Below are positions 35,023 to 45,104 of a stretch of 64,000 nucleotides of DNA, one piece after another. Position 1 is the stretch's first letter. Each line of letters opens with the position of its first letter. The notes under the pieces are model-generated. The model saw only the letters and a program-made list of their open reading frames with translations. It did no database searches and was not told the origin of the DNA. This DNA comes from UBA1858 sp964636225 (GTDB taxonomy: Bacteria > Pseudomonadota > Gammaproteobacteria > UBA4575): assembly GCA_964636225.1 (NCBI GenBank), contig CAZWQM010000007.1:23275-87274 (forward strand). Reading direction: 5' to 3'. A program made the translations under genes and the position numbers.

Positions 35023-35913
35023 TTAGCTGAATCTGGGTAATACAAAAAATAGTGCTAGCGGCAAAGTAATAATTGCCATCACGTTGCCCACCATTACTAT
35101 AGCAGAAACCTTGGTCGGCTCTTGTTGATATCGTTTTGCAAAAAGGAAATTCATTACCGCAGGTGGCAGAGCGCCAAATAAAATCAGCGCAGCGGTTTGT
35201 ATTTTCTCCATAGGTACCAATGCTGAAATGATCAGGGCTGCCATAACCCCTATTGCGGGAGTAATTAGCCCAACCAGCATGCCTAATTTCCAATAATCCA
35301 GATTCGCTTGGGACAATTGAACACCCAATGAGAACAGCATTAGGGGAACTGCAATACTGCCTAACATGTGAATAGGTAATGCAATGAAACTTTCAAGTTG
35401 AATGTTCTGCGACTGTAGCAGTAACGCCAGGAGTGCGGCGAGTATCGCGGGAGAAGTAATGCTGCGTACCCATCGGGCGTTTTGTTCAAGCATATAGGAC
35501 CCGATACCAAAATGAGTAAGATTACCAATCAGGAATAGTATTAATCCCGCAGCAAGGCCTTCTGCACCTAGTGCGAGACTCATTAAAGGCAATCCTATGT
35601 TGCCGGCATTATGGAACATCATTGGCGGGGCCACGGTGCGATACTCGATGTTAAGTATGCGTGCGACAGGAACTGCAAACAGTGATGTGAATAGTACCAG
35701 ACATAAACCGCTGGCTCCCAATACGGCGTATTCTCTGATTTGAAACTGCTGTTGAAGTAATGAGGAGAAAACCAGCGCCGGGATGAAAACCTGCAGGTTT
35801 ATTTCACTAATGGAATCAAGCTGTGGATGTTTGCGCAAGCCGACCAGTACACCCAAGGTCACAATAGCGATCAGGGGAAACATGATCTGCCCAATCTGTA
35901 TGGCTATGGACAT
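35023..35913 (-). CDS. AEC-family transporter
   Basis: A 296-residue permease of the auxin efflux carrier family, seen in bacteria as dicarboxylate or malate transporters. About ten hydrophobic segments are spread along the chain; the conserved FHNAGNIGLPLM (about 102-113) and the second-half MLFSLGVQL and ALPPAVMNFLFA are typical. It sits between purH and purD, interrupting two purine genes. Substrate cannot be assigned. Confidence 0.87.
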   Translation of the reverse strand: MSIAIQIGQIMFPLIAIVTLGVLVGLRKHPQLDSISEINLQVFIPALVFSSLLQQQFQIREYAVLGASGLCLVLFTSLFAVPVARILNIEYRTVAPPMMFHNAGNIGLPLMSLALGAEGLAAGLILFLIGNLTHFGIGSYMLEQNARWVRSITSPAILAALLALLLQSQNIQLESFIALPIHMLGSIAVPLMLFSLGVQLSQANLDYWKLGMLVGLITPAIGVMAALIISALVPMEKIQTAALILFGALPPAVMNFLFAKRYQQEPTKVSAIVMVGNVMAIITLPLALFFVLPRFS

Positions 35914-35961
35914 GTGATCGGCCTGTGGCAGTAAAAGTGGTATAAGGTTGGAACGACCTTT

Positions 35962-37527
35962 TTAATGACGGAAATGGCGAATGCCGGTAAATACCATGGC
36001 CATGCCATGCTCATCGGCTGCGGCAATAATTTCATCGTCGTTGCGTGAACCGCCCGGCTGTATTACAGCCGTAATGCCCGCCTGATGTGCCGCATCCAGA
36101 CCATCGCGAAAAGGGAAGAAAGCATCAGAAGCCATCACTGATCCTTCGACTACCAGATTTTCATCACTGGCTTTAATGCCTGCAATTTTAGCGGAATAGA
36201 CTCGACTCATCTGACCGGCGCCAATACCAATGGATTGTTCATCGCGCACATAAACAATGGCATTTGATTTCACAAATTTGACAATTTTCCAGGCAAAAAG
36301 CAGATCTTTAATTTCCTGTTCGCTGGGTTGACGTCGGGTAACAATTTTTAAGTCAGATTCGGTGACAATCGCATTGTCCTGATCCTGCACAAGAATTCCG
36401 CCGCTGACTTTGCGTAAATCAAATCCGCCGTTTATAGAATCTGTGTTACCGCAATTCAGTACGCGCGTGTTGGGTTTGGTTGCCAGAATTTCTGTTACAC
36501 CGGCGGCCATGCCTGGTGCAATAATTACTTCAACGAACTGCTGATCCAGAATCTGTTTTGCCGTGGTGGAATCCAGTGCGCGGTTAAAGGCAATAATTCC
36601 GCCAAACGCAGAAGTGGGGTCTGTTTTATAGGCTTTTTGATAGGCATCACTGATTGACGCGCCGACAGCAACACCACATGGATTGGCGTGTTTTACGATT
36701 ACGCACGCCGGGGCGCTGAATTGTTTAACACACTGCAAAGCGGCATCGGTATCGGCAATATTGTTAAATGATAATTCTTTGCCTTGAATAAATTCGGCCG
36801 CGGCAATACTGCCTGCCGCAGGATGGGGTTCTGCATAAAAGCTCGCACTTTGATGAGGATTTTCTCCATAACGCATTTGTTGTTTTTTATTAAACGTGAA
36901 ATGCAGTGTTTCTGGATAGGCATCACCATGTTGTTGACCAAGATAATTGGCGATCATGCCATCGTATTCAGAAGTATGACTAAAGGCCTTGCGGGCAAGA
37001 TTAAAACGCATTTCCTGTGTCAGGCATCCATTATTGTCTTTCAGTGTCTGCAGAATAGATATGTAATCTTCAGGGTCCACCACCACACCCACACGGGCAT
37101 GATTTTTTGCGGCTGCGCGTATCATGGCGGGTCCACCAATATCAATGTTTTCTATAGCCAGGTCCAGAGTACAATCCGGTTTAGCTACGGTCTGGGCAAA
37201 AGGATAGAGATTGACGACCACCAAATCGATCGCAACAATTCCGTGTTGCTGCATGACTTCATCATCAATATCCGCTCGACCAAGAATACCGCCATGGACT
37301 TTGGGGTGTAGGGTTTTGACTCGCCCGCCCATAATTTCCGGGAACTGGGTGTGTTCACTGACATCCGTCACAGGGATGCCGGCTGCACTCAGTTGTGCAG
37401 CGGTACCCCCGGTGGAAAGGATATGAATGCCAGCGTTATGTAGTTCAGACGCGAATTGTTCCAGGCCGGATTTATCTGAAACGCTGATGAGTGCGCGTTG
37501 AACCCGTCGGCCCGTGTCTGGCGGCAT
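35962..37527 (-). CDS. purH: Bifunctional AICAR transformylase / IMP cyclohydrolase
   Basis: Last two steps of IMP synthesis. The 521-residue protein has the cyclohydrolase start RALISVSDKSG and GGRVKTLHPKVHGGIL, then the transformylase core LRYGENPHQ-like MRYGENPHQSA, VIVKHANPCGVA, and the C-terminal KSNAIVYVRDEQSIGIGAGQMSRV. Length is standard. Four bases separate it from fis, which is unusual company for purH but known in gammaproteobacteria. Confidence 0.97.
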   Translation of the reverse strand: MPPDTGRRVQRALISVSDKSGLEQFASELHNAGIHILSTGGTAAQLSAAGIPVTDVSEHTQFPEIMGGRVKTLHPKVHGGILGRADIDDEVMQQHGIVAIDLVVVNLYPFAQTVAKPDCTLDLAIENIDIGGPAMIRAAAKNHARVGVVVDPEDYISILQTLKDNNGCLTQEMRFNLARKAFSHTSEYDGMIANYLGQQHGDAYPETLHFTFNKKQQMRYGENPHQSASFYAEPHPAAGSIAAAEFIQGKELSFNNIADTDAALQCVKQFSAPACVIVKHANPCGVAVGASISDAYQKAYKTDPTSAFGGIIAFNRALDSTTAKQILDQQFVEVIIAPGMAAGVTEILATKPNTRVLNCGNTDSINGGFDLRKVSGGILVQDQDNAIVTESDLKIVTRRQPSEQEIKDLLFAWKIVKFVKSNAIVYVRDEQSIGIGAGQMSRVYSAKIAGIKASDENLVVEGSVMASDAFFPFRDGLDAAHQAGITAVIQPGGSRNDDEIIAAADEHGMAMVFTGIRHFRH

Positions 37528-37531
37528 AGGT

Positions 37532-37813
37532 TTAACGAACGTCGTAATGCTTTAATTTTTTTCGTAGAGTTCCGCGATTTAGACCCAGGCATTTCGCGGC
37601 CTTGGTTTGGTTGCCGCCACAGTAATTCATAACAGATTCTAACAGTGGCTTTTCAACTTCTTCGATAACCATGCGGTATAAATCGTCAGGTGCGTGCCCA
37701 TCTAGTTTACTGAAATAACTGCGCAGCGAGTCTGCAACAGACTCTCTTAGAGTTTGAGTTGGGGTTACAGGATGTAACTCTGAAACATTAAGGTTGGTAA
37801 CTGAACTTGTCAT
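37532..37813 (-). CDS. fis: DNA-binding protein Fis
   Basis: Nucleoid-associated regulator. The 93-residue protein has the C-terminal helix-turn-helix GGNQTKAAKCLGLNRGTLRKKLKHY of the Fis family and the preceding dimerisation helices. Its start overlaps dusB by four bases, the classic dusB-fis operon, which marks the organism as gammaproteobacterial or close to it. Confidence 0.96.
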   Translation of the reverse strand: MTSSVTNLNVSELHPVTPTQTLRESVADSLRSYFSKLDGHAPDDLYRMVIEEVEKPLLESVMNYCGGNQTKAAKCLGLNRGTLRKKLKHYDVR

Positions 37814-38799
37814 GCAACATTCTCCATTATTAATTCTGCGTCTTGCAAGTAACTGCGTACCATATTGAACTGAATATCAGCATCGGCAACAGAGAACACT
37901 TTCTGTTTGAATTGTTGTGAGCCAAGCATATTATTTAAATACCAGCCAATATGTTTACGTGCTATTCGCACTCCTTGTTGTTTTCCATACAGGGAATACA
38001 GTTCGTTTAAATGATTCAATATAATAGTACGTATCTCCGCCAGAGACGGCTTTTCCAATTTTTTGTTGAATTTTAGATAGTGATCAATTTGGCGAAAAAG
38101 CCACGGCTGACCCTGTGCCGCGCGTCCGATCATAATCGCATCTGTGTTGGTAATTGCCAAGACCTTTTTTGCCTTTTCAGCAGAATTTATATCTCCATTA
38201 GCAACCACAGGAATTCTAATAGAATTTTTTATCTTGCAAATTGTTTTGTATTCTGCTTGTCCATTAAAACGGCAGGCACGCGTACGACCATGTACAGTTA
38301 ACATCTGAATACCGCAATCTTCGGCAATTTTTGCAATCTGGACACCATTACGATTGTTAACATTCGTTCCAGTACGAATTTTTAACGTCACGGGTACGTT
38401 CACTGCATTGACAACTGTGACAAGAATTTTTTCTACCAATGTTTCATCCGCAAGGAGAGCGGAACCGGCAGCTACTTTGCATACTTTCTTGGCCGGACAT
38501 CCCATATTGATGTCAATAATGTCCGCGCCCTGATCCACGTTAAACTTAGCTGCTTCAGCAAGTTGCCGTGGATCAGAACCCACGATTTGCACTACGCGCG
38601 GTGCAGGCTCATCCATGTGCAAGCGCCGTGTCTTTGATTTGTGCGTATGCCACAGACGGCTATTGGCGCTGACCATTTCAGTGACGCTATAGCCTGCACC
38701 CAATTGGCGGCATAGCTTGCGGAATGGAAGATCGGATACTCCGGCCATGGGCGCAAGAAATAAATTATTTGTAATAGTGTGTGAGCCGATTTGTATCAT
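37810..38799 (-). CDS. dusB: tRNA-dihydrouridine synthase B
   Basis: FMN enzyme reducing uridine in the tRNA D-loop. The 329-residue protein has LAPMAGVSDLPFRKL, the cysteine motif GCPAKKVCKV, and VNGRTR-like VHGRTRACRFNG. I prefer the ATG at 38799 because the family begins IQIGSH close to the FMN barrel; an in-frame TTG at 38820 would add seven residues. It precedes fis in the same transcript. Confidence 0.94.
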   Translation of the reverse strand: MIQIGSHTITNNLFLAPMAGVSDLPFRKLCRQLGAGYSVTEMVSANSRLWHTHKSKTRRLHMDEPAPRVVQIVGSDPRQLAEAAKFNVDQGADIIDINMGCPAKKVCKVAAGSALLADETLVEKILVTVVNAVNVPVTLKIRTGTNVNNRNGVQIAKIAEDCGIQMLTVHGRTRACRFNGQAEYKTICKIKNSIRIPVVANGDINSAEKAKKVLAITNTDAIMIGRAAQGQPWLFRQIDHYLKFNKKLEKPSLAEIRTIILNHLNELYSLYGKQQGVRIARKHIGWYLNNMLGSQQFKQKVFSVADADIQFNMVRSYLQDAELIMENVA

Positions 38800-38822
38800 G
38801 AATTCAGTTTCATATATCAAAT

Positions 38823-39686
38823 TTACAAAAAATCAAAATCATAGCTCACGACCTCTTCTCCCACGTCATAGACTTCAAGTTTGATTGACAGGGGAATGTC
38901 AGTCTCCATGAGCTGACCCTGAGTGGGCTTGTTTTTCAAATAATGGTTGGCTGCAAATTGCCGCGCAGCAATTACCTCACCACTGACATTTAAAAATCGG
39001 AGTTTAATTATCGGATACGGTTGGGCGAAGTCAGCTTTATTTATAATAGTAACCGTGACCATTAATGCCTGTTTTCTTGTTGGGTGAGTATAAATGCTTC
39101 TGTTTAGCACTTCTATTTTGTCAACAGCTCGAGGCACCTTGGGTGAGCATTTTAACCAACGGCATAGTGTTGTTTGGTACCTCTGCGGAATCAGTTGTGG
39201 TTGAATAAATGCGGTAATCTGCAATGCAAGTGCGGCAAGTAACAATAGGCCTGTGAACCCGGCCAGCCATCTGCCCCAATAGATGTTGTGGCTTTCGCTA
39301 TCTAGTTTCGATACCTCTTCAGCAATTACTTTTGGAACCACGGGTTCTTCAGTGGCTTGACGATCTTCAACGGGATCTTCTTCAGGCGGGCCTTTATGCA
39401 CAGCGGCATCAAAAGCCGAAGGCAGATTTGGCCTGGGTGATTTGGGAATATGTGGATGTGTGCCCTGAAGCTCTCGATCGAGAAATTCGATATCGATTGC
39501 GGTGGTATCTTCTTCTAGCACCACATCTACGCTTTCATACATGTCGTCACGAGGCTGGTCAAACAGATAAAGCCGGGCATCAAACACATGCTCGCACATG
39601 CCACAACGCACCATACCAGCCGCAATTTCCAATTGCTGGTCCGAAATGCTGAAAGCTTCACGACAACTTGGACAACGTGTAAACAT
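38823..39686 (-). CDS. DUF3426 membrane protein with MJ0042 zinc ribbon
   Basis: A 287-residue protein: an N-terminal zinc ribbon (RCPSC then RCGMC, residues 4-30), an acidic linker to about 150, one membrane helix near 166-187, and a C-terminal DUF3426 beta domain ending in VVSYDFDFL. It is found between prmA and dusB in many gammaproteobacteria. Function is unknown; the layout suggests an envelope protein with a cytoplasmic metal-binding head. Confidence 0.88.
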   Translation of the reverse strand: MFTRCPSCREAFSISDQQLEIAAGMVRCGMCEHVFDARLYLFDQPRDDMYESVDVVLEEDTTAIDIEFLDRELQGTHPHIPKSPRPNLPSAFDAAVHKGPPEEDPVEDRQATEEPVVPKVIAEEVSKLDSESHNIYWGRWLAGFTGLLLLAALALQITAFIQPQLIPQRYQTTLCRWLKCSPKVPRAVDKIEVLNRSIYTHPTRKQALMVTVTIINKADFAQPYPIIKLRFLNVSGEVIAARQFAANHYLKNKPTQGQLMETDIPLSIKLEVYDVGEEVVSYDFDFL

Positions 39687-39760
39687 AGCGGGAGTTTACC
39701 GATTATTAATCGACAATCCTATTCACGTCGATGTAAGTGTGAACTTGAATCACGCGCAGC

Positions 39761-40627
39761 TTAGGTTCTTGTGAAGGCAATACAGCCCCATTCTTCTTGC
39801 TGGGTCACCTCGTCACATTTGAAAGAATTTGCATAATGTTGGCGAATGGTTTCCACTTGAGTGCTTAGAATTCCCGAAACCACTAGTCTGGCGTTAGGCT
39901 TTAAATGGTGGATAAACTCATCGCGTAATTCCAGCAAAGGGGCGGCCAGTATATTGGCAATTAATAAATCTGTTTTGATTCCAGCCAGACAAAGGCGGTT
40001 ACCAACTGTGAAACTATCAGGGTCTAGTTGATTGCGTTGTATATTTTCATGTGTGGCGATCACAGCTTGCGGGTCGATATCCACTGCATACACATGTGAG
40101 GCCCCCAAAAGCGAAGCCGCCAGTGCTAGAATACCGCTACCACATCCGTAGTCGATAATACTCAGATCTTTCAGAGATTCCCGACCCAGCCAGCTCAAAC
40201 ATAAACTGGTGGTGGCGTGATGGCCGGTGCCAAACGCCAGTCCTGGATCGAGTTGTAGACTGATACCGTTTGGGGCGGGATTTTTTTCCCAGGACGGATA
40301 AATCCATAACGGACCAAATTGCATGGCGCTGAATTGCTGCTGAAAACTGGCTTGCCAGTCCTGTTCTTCGACCTGTGTCAGATGAATTTGCTGGTTGATA
40401 CTGGAATCATTCTGCAAAGCTTTAGCAGCCAGATGCATGGCCTGTTCGGAAGTAAAATGCGCCTGAAGACATAGCCTTGACCATAATGGATGTTCACCAA
40501 TCGCAGGTTCCAGAATAGGTTCATCAGCGGCGTCTTCATAGGAAACACTGACGGCGCCGCAGGAGAATAATAATTTTTCCACATGCTCTGAGGTCTGCGC
40601 CTGGACCTGTACACGTAACTGATGCAT
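39761..40627 (-). CDS. prmA: Ribosomal protein L11 methyltransferase
   Basis: Trimethylates ribosomal protein L11. The 288-residue protein has a substrate-binding N-terminal domain, the signature LDPGLAFGTGHHATT (about 126-140), the SAM motif IIDYGCGSGILALAA and the catalytic LLIANILAAPL. It follows accC by 12 bases in the same direction. Confidence 0.96.
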   Translation of the reverse strand: MHQLRVQVQAQTSEHVEKLLFSCGAVSVSYEDAADEPILEPAIGEHPLWSRLCLQAHFTSEQAMHLAAKALQNDSSINQQIHLTQVEEQDWQASFQQQFSAMQFGPLWIYPSWEKNPAPNGISLQLDPGLAFGTGHHATTSLCLSWLGRESLKDLSIIDYGCGSGILALAASLLGASHVYAVDIDPQAVIATHENIQRNQLDPDSFTVGNRLCLAGIKTDLLIANILAAPLLELRDEFIHHLKPNARLVVSGILSTQVETIRQHYANSFKCDEVTQQEEWGCIAFTRT

Positions 40628-40639
40628 GTAAAAGCAGGT

Positions 40640-41986
40640 TTACTTCTGGCTTGCGAGGAGTCGTTCCAGATAATGAATGTCCACTTGACCCTTGCCAAAC
40701 TCTGCGTCTTTCATTAATCGCAGTTGGAGAGGAATATTGGTCTTAATGCCATCAATAATCATTTCCTGTAATGCTCCCTGCATGCGTCGTATCGCCGTGG
40801 CGCGATTTTCTCCGTGAGTAATCAGTTTGCCGATCATGGAGTCATAATTAGGAGGAACCGTGTAACCCGAGTAAATATGCGAGTCCACACGCACACCAAA
40901 CCCCCCGGCACTGTGATAGCGGGTAATTTTTCCTGGGCTTGGAATGAATGTGTCAGAGTCTTCAGCATTCAGGCGGCATTCCATGGCATGTCCAGTGATT
41001 TTCACGTCTTCCTGGCGAATGGATAACGGTTCACCTGAAGCAATTAACAATTGCTGTTTAACAATATCAATTCCGGTAATGTATTCAGTGACAGGATGTT
41101 CTACCTGTACCCGCGTATTCATTTCTATGAAATAAAATTCGCCATTTTCATATAGAAACTCAAATGTGCCGGCACCACGGTAACCAATTAACTTGCAGGC
41201 ATCGGTGCAGCGCTCACCAATAAAACGCCGTTCTTCTTCGCTAAGGCCCGGAGCTGGAGCTTCCTCAATAACTTTCTGATGGCGGCGTTGCATGGAACAG
41301 TCGCGTTCTGCCAGATAGATCGCATTGCCATGAGTATCTGAAAGTACCTGAATTTCAATATGACGAGGAGTTTCCAGAAACTTCTCCATATACAGTGTGC
41401 CATTACCAAATGCGGCAGTGGCTTCAGCGCGAGTCAGAGCTACCGAGTCTGCCAGCTCTTCATCACTGCGAACAACGCGCATACCACGTCCTCCGCCTCC
41501 GCCGGCCGCTTTGACAATCACTGGGTAGCCAATTTCATTGGCCAGTTTGGAGTTGGAGTGAAAGTTATCGGTCAAGGGTTCAGTGGAACCGGGTACGCAA
41601 GGCACACCGGCTTCCTGCATGGCTTTTTTGGCAGCAATTTTGTCACCCATGCGGCGAATAGTTTCAGCAGTAGGTCCGATGAAAACAAAACCACTGGACT
41701 CTACACGCTCAGCGAAGTCATCGTTTTCAGACAAAAATCCATAGCCTGGATGAATGCCGGAGGCATCGGTTAGTTCAGCGGCACTGATGATAGCAGGGAT
41801 ATTTAAATAGCTTTCTGAAGATGGTGCCGGACCTATACAGACGGATTCGTCTGCGAGTTTTACATGTTTTAATTCGCGGTCAACCGTGGAATGTACCGCA
41901 ACGGTTTTGATGCCAAGCTCACGGCATGCGCGCAAAATACGCAGGGCGATTTCACCGCGGTTGGCAATAACAACTTTTTCTAACAT
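40640..41986 (-). CDS. accC: Acetyl-CoA carboxylase, biotin carboxylase subunit
   Basis: Carboxylates biotin on AccB, first step of fatty acid synthesis. The 448-residue protein begins KVVIANRGEIALRILRA, has the ATP-grasp glycine loop KAAGGGGGRGMR and the catalytic EMNTRVQVEHPVTE. Length is standard. It follows accB by 94 bases. Confidence 0.98.
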   Translation of the reverse strand: MLEKVVIANRGEIALRILRACRELGIKTVAVHSTVDRELKHVKLADESVCIGPAPSSESYLNIPAIISAAELTDASGIHPGYGFLSENDDFAERVESSGFVFIGPTAETIRRMGDKIAAKKAMQEAGVPCVPGSTEPLTDNFHSNSKLANEIGYPVIVKAAGGGGGRGMRVVRSDEELADSVALTRAEATAAFGNGTLYMEKFLETPRHIEIQVLSDTHGNAIYLAERDCSMQRRHQKVIEEAPAPGLSEEERRFIGERCTDACKLIGYRGAGTFEFLYENGEFYFIEMNTRVQVEHPVTEYITGIDIVKQQLLIASGEPLSIRQEDVKITGHAMECRLNAEDSDTFIPSPGKITRYHSAGGFGVRVDSHIYSGYTVPPNYDSMIGKLITHGENRATAIRRMQGALQEMIIDGIKTNIPLQLRLMKDAEFGKGQVDIHYLERLLASQK

Positions 41987-42080
41987 AGCTCAGTGTTTCT
42001 TTATATAGTGGCGTTTTGCAAAACACAAAACACCTAAGTAATTAAGTGACAATTGAAGGGCCAAATACTTTGTTACTGGA

Positions 42081-42539
42081 TTATTCAATAACAAAAAGGG
42101 GCTGGCCAAATTCAACCGGTTGACCATTCTCAGCCAGCACGGCTTTAACAGTGCCAGACTTGTCGCTTTCAATCTGGTTAAGCATTTTCATCGCTTCGAT
42201 AATGCAAAGCACGTCGCCTTCCTTCACTTTCTTGCCGACTTCCGTAAACGGTGTAGCGCCTGGTGAAGAAGCTTCATAGAAAGTGCCTACCATGGGAGAA
42301 GTGACCTTATGCCCACTAATAACGGGTGCTTGTGCGCCGCTATCACTATCAGCGGCGGGCGCCGCAGGTGCAGCGGCTGGCATAGGTACTGGTGCTGCAG
42401 CATATTGCATAGGTATGGCAGGTACACTGGAGTTCGCCCTGCTGATGCGTACCGACTCTTCACCTTCTTTGATTTCGATTTCGGCTATGCCAGATTCTTG
42501 CAGTAATTCAATAAGTTTCTTTACTTTTCTTATATCCAT
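42081..42539 (-). CDS. accB: Acetyl-CoA carboxylase, biotin carboxyl carrier protein
   Basis: Carries biotin between the carboxylase and transferase. The 152-residue protein has an N-terminal helical part, an Ala-Pro-rich flexible linker (about residues 46-70) and the biotinyl domain with EAMKM, where Lys118 takes the biotin. It follows aroQ by 16 bases, the usual aroQ-accB-accC order. Confidence 0.97.
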   Translation of the reverse strand: MDIRKVKKLIELLQESGIAEIEIKEGEESVRISRANSSVPAIPMQYAAAPVPMPAAAPAAPAADSDSGAQAPVISGHKVTSPMVGTFYEASSPGATPFTEVGKKVKEGDVLCIIEAMKMLNQIESDKSGTVKAVLAENGQPVEFGQPLFVIE

Positions 42540-42555
42540 GAGTTCTGTTCTTTAA

Positions 42556-42996
42556 TTATTTGGTTAACTGTTGATGTGCTGCGCTTATGGCGAGCTGATA
42601 CCCCTGAATACCCAGACCGGTCATCACCCCAACAGCGACATCAGATAAATACGATACTTGTCTAAATTCTTCGCGAGCGAAAACATTTGAAATGTGAATT
42701 TCAATAAAAGGAATTGCAACACCCAGAAATGCATCTCGTAGAGCAATGCTTGTGTGGGTGAATGCCCCTGGATTAATTACAATGAATTCAATATTTTCTT
42801 CTCGCGTCGCATGCAGTCGGTTAATCAGTTCATGTTCGGCATTGGACTGAAAATGCAGTAGCTCATGACCCAAAGATTTTGCATGTGCACTGGCAACTTC
42901 TACGACCTGATCCAGAGTTTCATAGCCATACACATCAGGCTCTCTTGTGCCTAACAGATTGAGATTGGGGCCATTAAGCAGCAGGATCTTGCTCAT
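42556..42996 (-). CDS. aroQ: 3-dehydroquinate dehydratase, type II
   Basis: Third step of the shikimate pathway that leads to chorismate. The 146-residue protein has LLNGPNLNLLGTREPDVYG with the catalytic tyrosine, NPGAFTHTSIALRDA with the active-site histidine region, and EIHISNVFAREEFR. It begins the acc series. Confidence 0.97.
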   Translation of the reverse strand: MSKILLLNGPNLNLLGTREPDVYGYETLDQVVEVASAHAKSLGHELLHFQSNAEHELINRLHATREENIEFIVINPGAFTHTSIALRDAFLGVAIPFIEIHISNVFAREEFRQVSYLSDVAVGVMTGLGIQGYQLAISAAHQQLTK

Positions 42997-43023
42997 GAGT
43001 GGAATGAATCCATGTTTTAAAAG

Positions 43024-43200
43024 ATGTTATCTAAGCGCGATTATTGTGCCGTAAAAGCAAAGGACTGTCCATTAAAAGACAAGTTAGACGAAATTCGCAG
43101 CATATTGGCGGCGAGTTTGAGCAAGATTAAAGTCTTGATGGCATCAGCAAGACTAAATAATGTTCGATTATTAGCTTGCAGCGCAACAACAGGCGCTTAG
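43024..43200 (+). CDS. Possible small protein (58 aa), doubtful
   Basis: An open frame from ATG 43024 to TAG 43200, opposite to the flanking genes and ending over the dsbD stop. The product would start MLSKRDYCAVKAKDCPLKDK and be partly helical. There is no strong ribosome site and no recognised domain. The 200-base gap between aroQ and dsbD must also hold the aroQ promoter, so this may be a chance frame. Confidence 0.15.
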   Translation: MLSKRDYCAVKAKDCPLKDKLDEIRSILAASLSKIKVLMASARLNNVRLLACSATTGA

Positions 43201-45104
43201 TTAAAAAGCTGATTTACATGCGCGGAAAGCTGTTCTGCTGTCACACTTCCGGTCAGGCGATGCTCTCTAAGGTCGTTTCCTTGAGCATCCCAGAAGTACA
43301 GCGCTGGAGGTGCCGGCATATTCAGATGATTGGCCAAAGCCTTGTCTGCAGCATCCTGAACAGTGATATCCGCCTGAAGTAAAATAACATTTTCAAGTGC
43401 AGATACAACCGCTGGGTGTGGGAATATTTTCTTCTCCATGGTTTTGCAGTAACTGCACCAGTCGGCGTAAAAATCCAGCATCACGGGTTTGCCCGCCGTT
43501 TTGGCTGCAGCCAGTTCACGATCCAGATCCTGAATGGTTTTAATCCGTTTAAAGTTACTGTGCTGTTCACTACCTGTTTGCGCGGCCGAGCTGATAATGC
43601 CAGTCAGGGGTTTGATGGTATCTTTGCCGCCAGAAGCGAGGCCAACAAGGAACAATGCACCGTAGATCAGCAGTACGATACCCAGACCTTTCCATAACTT
43701 GCTCCAGCCACTGCAATCGTCGTCCAGAGATTTAAGTGCGCCCATATATACTGCGATGATGATCAATAATGCGCCCCACATCAGCATGATAATGGCGGGT
43801 GAAATGTAGGTGGGACTTAAGCGCTCCAGGAAGCTGACCGCCAATGCGATCATGATGACACCCCCCGTAGCTTTGACTTTATCCATCCAGGTGCCTGCTT
43901 TGGGCAGTAAGGCCCCGCCACCCGAGCCCATAATCAGTAGCGGTAGACCCATTCCGGTACCAAATACCCATAGGTAAAGAAAGCCCGCCAGAGGGTTTTG
44001 CGATTGTGCGGCAAAAGCCAGCACGGCAAGTAATACCGGGCCACCACATGGTCCGACAATTAATGCAGACAAGACTCCCATCAGGCCTACGCCTAGCACT
44101 GATCCGCCTTGTTGCTGGTTGCTTTTTTCGTTTAATTTAATCTGCAGAGCGCTTGGGACCTGAATTTCGTAAAATCCAAACATGGACAAAGCGAGGCCAA
44201 TAAAAAGAAGAGCAGAGAGAATGAGTATCCACGGAGTTTGCAGACTGCCCTGAATCCCAAGCGCTTCTCCGATCACTGCCATTATGGCACCCAGGACGCC
44301 AAAGGTAATTGCGATTCCCTGGGTGTAGCTTAACGACAGGGTGAAGGCGCGAAAGGTGGTAATTTTTTCTCCCTGCCCCATGATCAGTGAGCTCAAAATG
44401 GGAATCATGGGGTACATGCAGGCAGTGAATGCGACTAGCACGCCAAACCCGAGACTTAGCAGTAATGCCACTAGAGGGTTGGCACTTTTAAGGTTCTGTA
44501 GAATGTCGTCCTGCTCGTTAGCCGGTGCTGATGTTATGCCTGCGGCTTTGCTCGCATCGCTATTGTCAGTATCCGTAGTGGAAGTGGCTTTAGAAGATGT
44601 CGCTTTGCCTGTAAGCGCGGTGCCAGCGGACACCGCAATATCGAGTTTTTTTGTGGCTGGGGGATAACACAGGCCGGCATGAGCACAACCCTGGTAAGAG
44701 ACGACCAGGTTAATCGAGCCAGAGTTTGTCGATACCGGTACACTTAGACTCAGGCTGTTTTCATAAATTTCGACATCTCCGAAAAATTCATCATGCTGGA
44801 ATCGGCCGTTAGGTAATTCGAGAGACCCCAGGGTAGCCGTCGTGTCATCTGTACTCACACTGATACGTTTTTTATATAAATAATAACCGTCAGCGATATT
44901 CCAAAATAACTTAACCTGCCCAGCCAATGGGGCAGTGGCAGTGAGCTGAAAAGCTTCGTCAACTTTAAGAAATTCTTCCTGTTCGTCTTCATCACCAAAA
45001 GGATTGGAAGCAAAGGCTGAGTTAAAAAGCGGAGTGAATAGTAAAGTTACGAGGATAAATAGCCAACTATAGTTGTTTAATAACTGGTTTCTTGGATAAC
45101 CCAT
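43197..45104 (-). CDS. dsbD: Thiol:disulfide interchange protein DsbD
   Basis: Moves electrons from cytosolic thioredoxin across the inner membrane to periplasmic reductases. The 635-residue protein has a signal peptide, an N-terminal domain with C140 and C146 (CAHAGLC), a membrane domain with C229 (FTACMYP) and C353 (VGPCGGP), and a C-terminal thioredoxin domain with WCSYC (C550, C553), so all six redox cysteines are present. Its start overlaps cutA by 28 bases. Confidence 0.96.
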   Translation of the reverse strand: MGYPRNQLLNNYSWLFILVTLLFTPLFNSAFASNPFGDEDEQEEFLKVDEAFQLTATAPLAGQVKLFWNIADGYYLYKKRISVSTDDTTATLGSLELPNGRFQHDEFFGDVEIYENSLSLSVPVSTNSGSINLVVSYQGCAHAGLCYPPATKKLDIAVSAGTALTGKATSSKATSTTDTDNSDASKAAGITSAPANEQDDILQNLKSANPLVALLLSLGFGVLVAFTACMYPMIPILSSLIMGQGEKITTFRAFTLSLSYTQGIAITFGVLGAIMAVIGEALGIQGSLQTPWILILSALLFIGLALSMFGFYEIQVPSALQIKLNEKSNQQQGGSVLGVGLMGVLSALIVGPCGGPVLLAVLAFAAQSQNPLAGFLYLWVFGTGMGLPLLIMGSGGGALLPKAGTWMDKVKATGGVIMIALAVSFLERLSPTYISPAIIMLMWGALLIIIAVYMGALKSLDDDCSGWSKLWKGLGIVLLIYGALFLVGLASGGKDTIKPLTGIISSAAQTGSEQHSNFKRIKTIQDLDRELAAAKTAGKPVMLDFYADWCSYCKTMEKKIFPHPAVVSALENVILLQADITVQDAADKALANHLNMPAPPALYFWDAQGNDLREHRLTGSVTAEQLSAHVNQLFN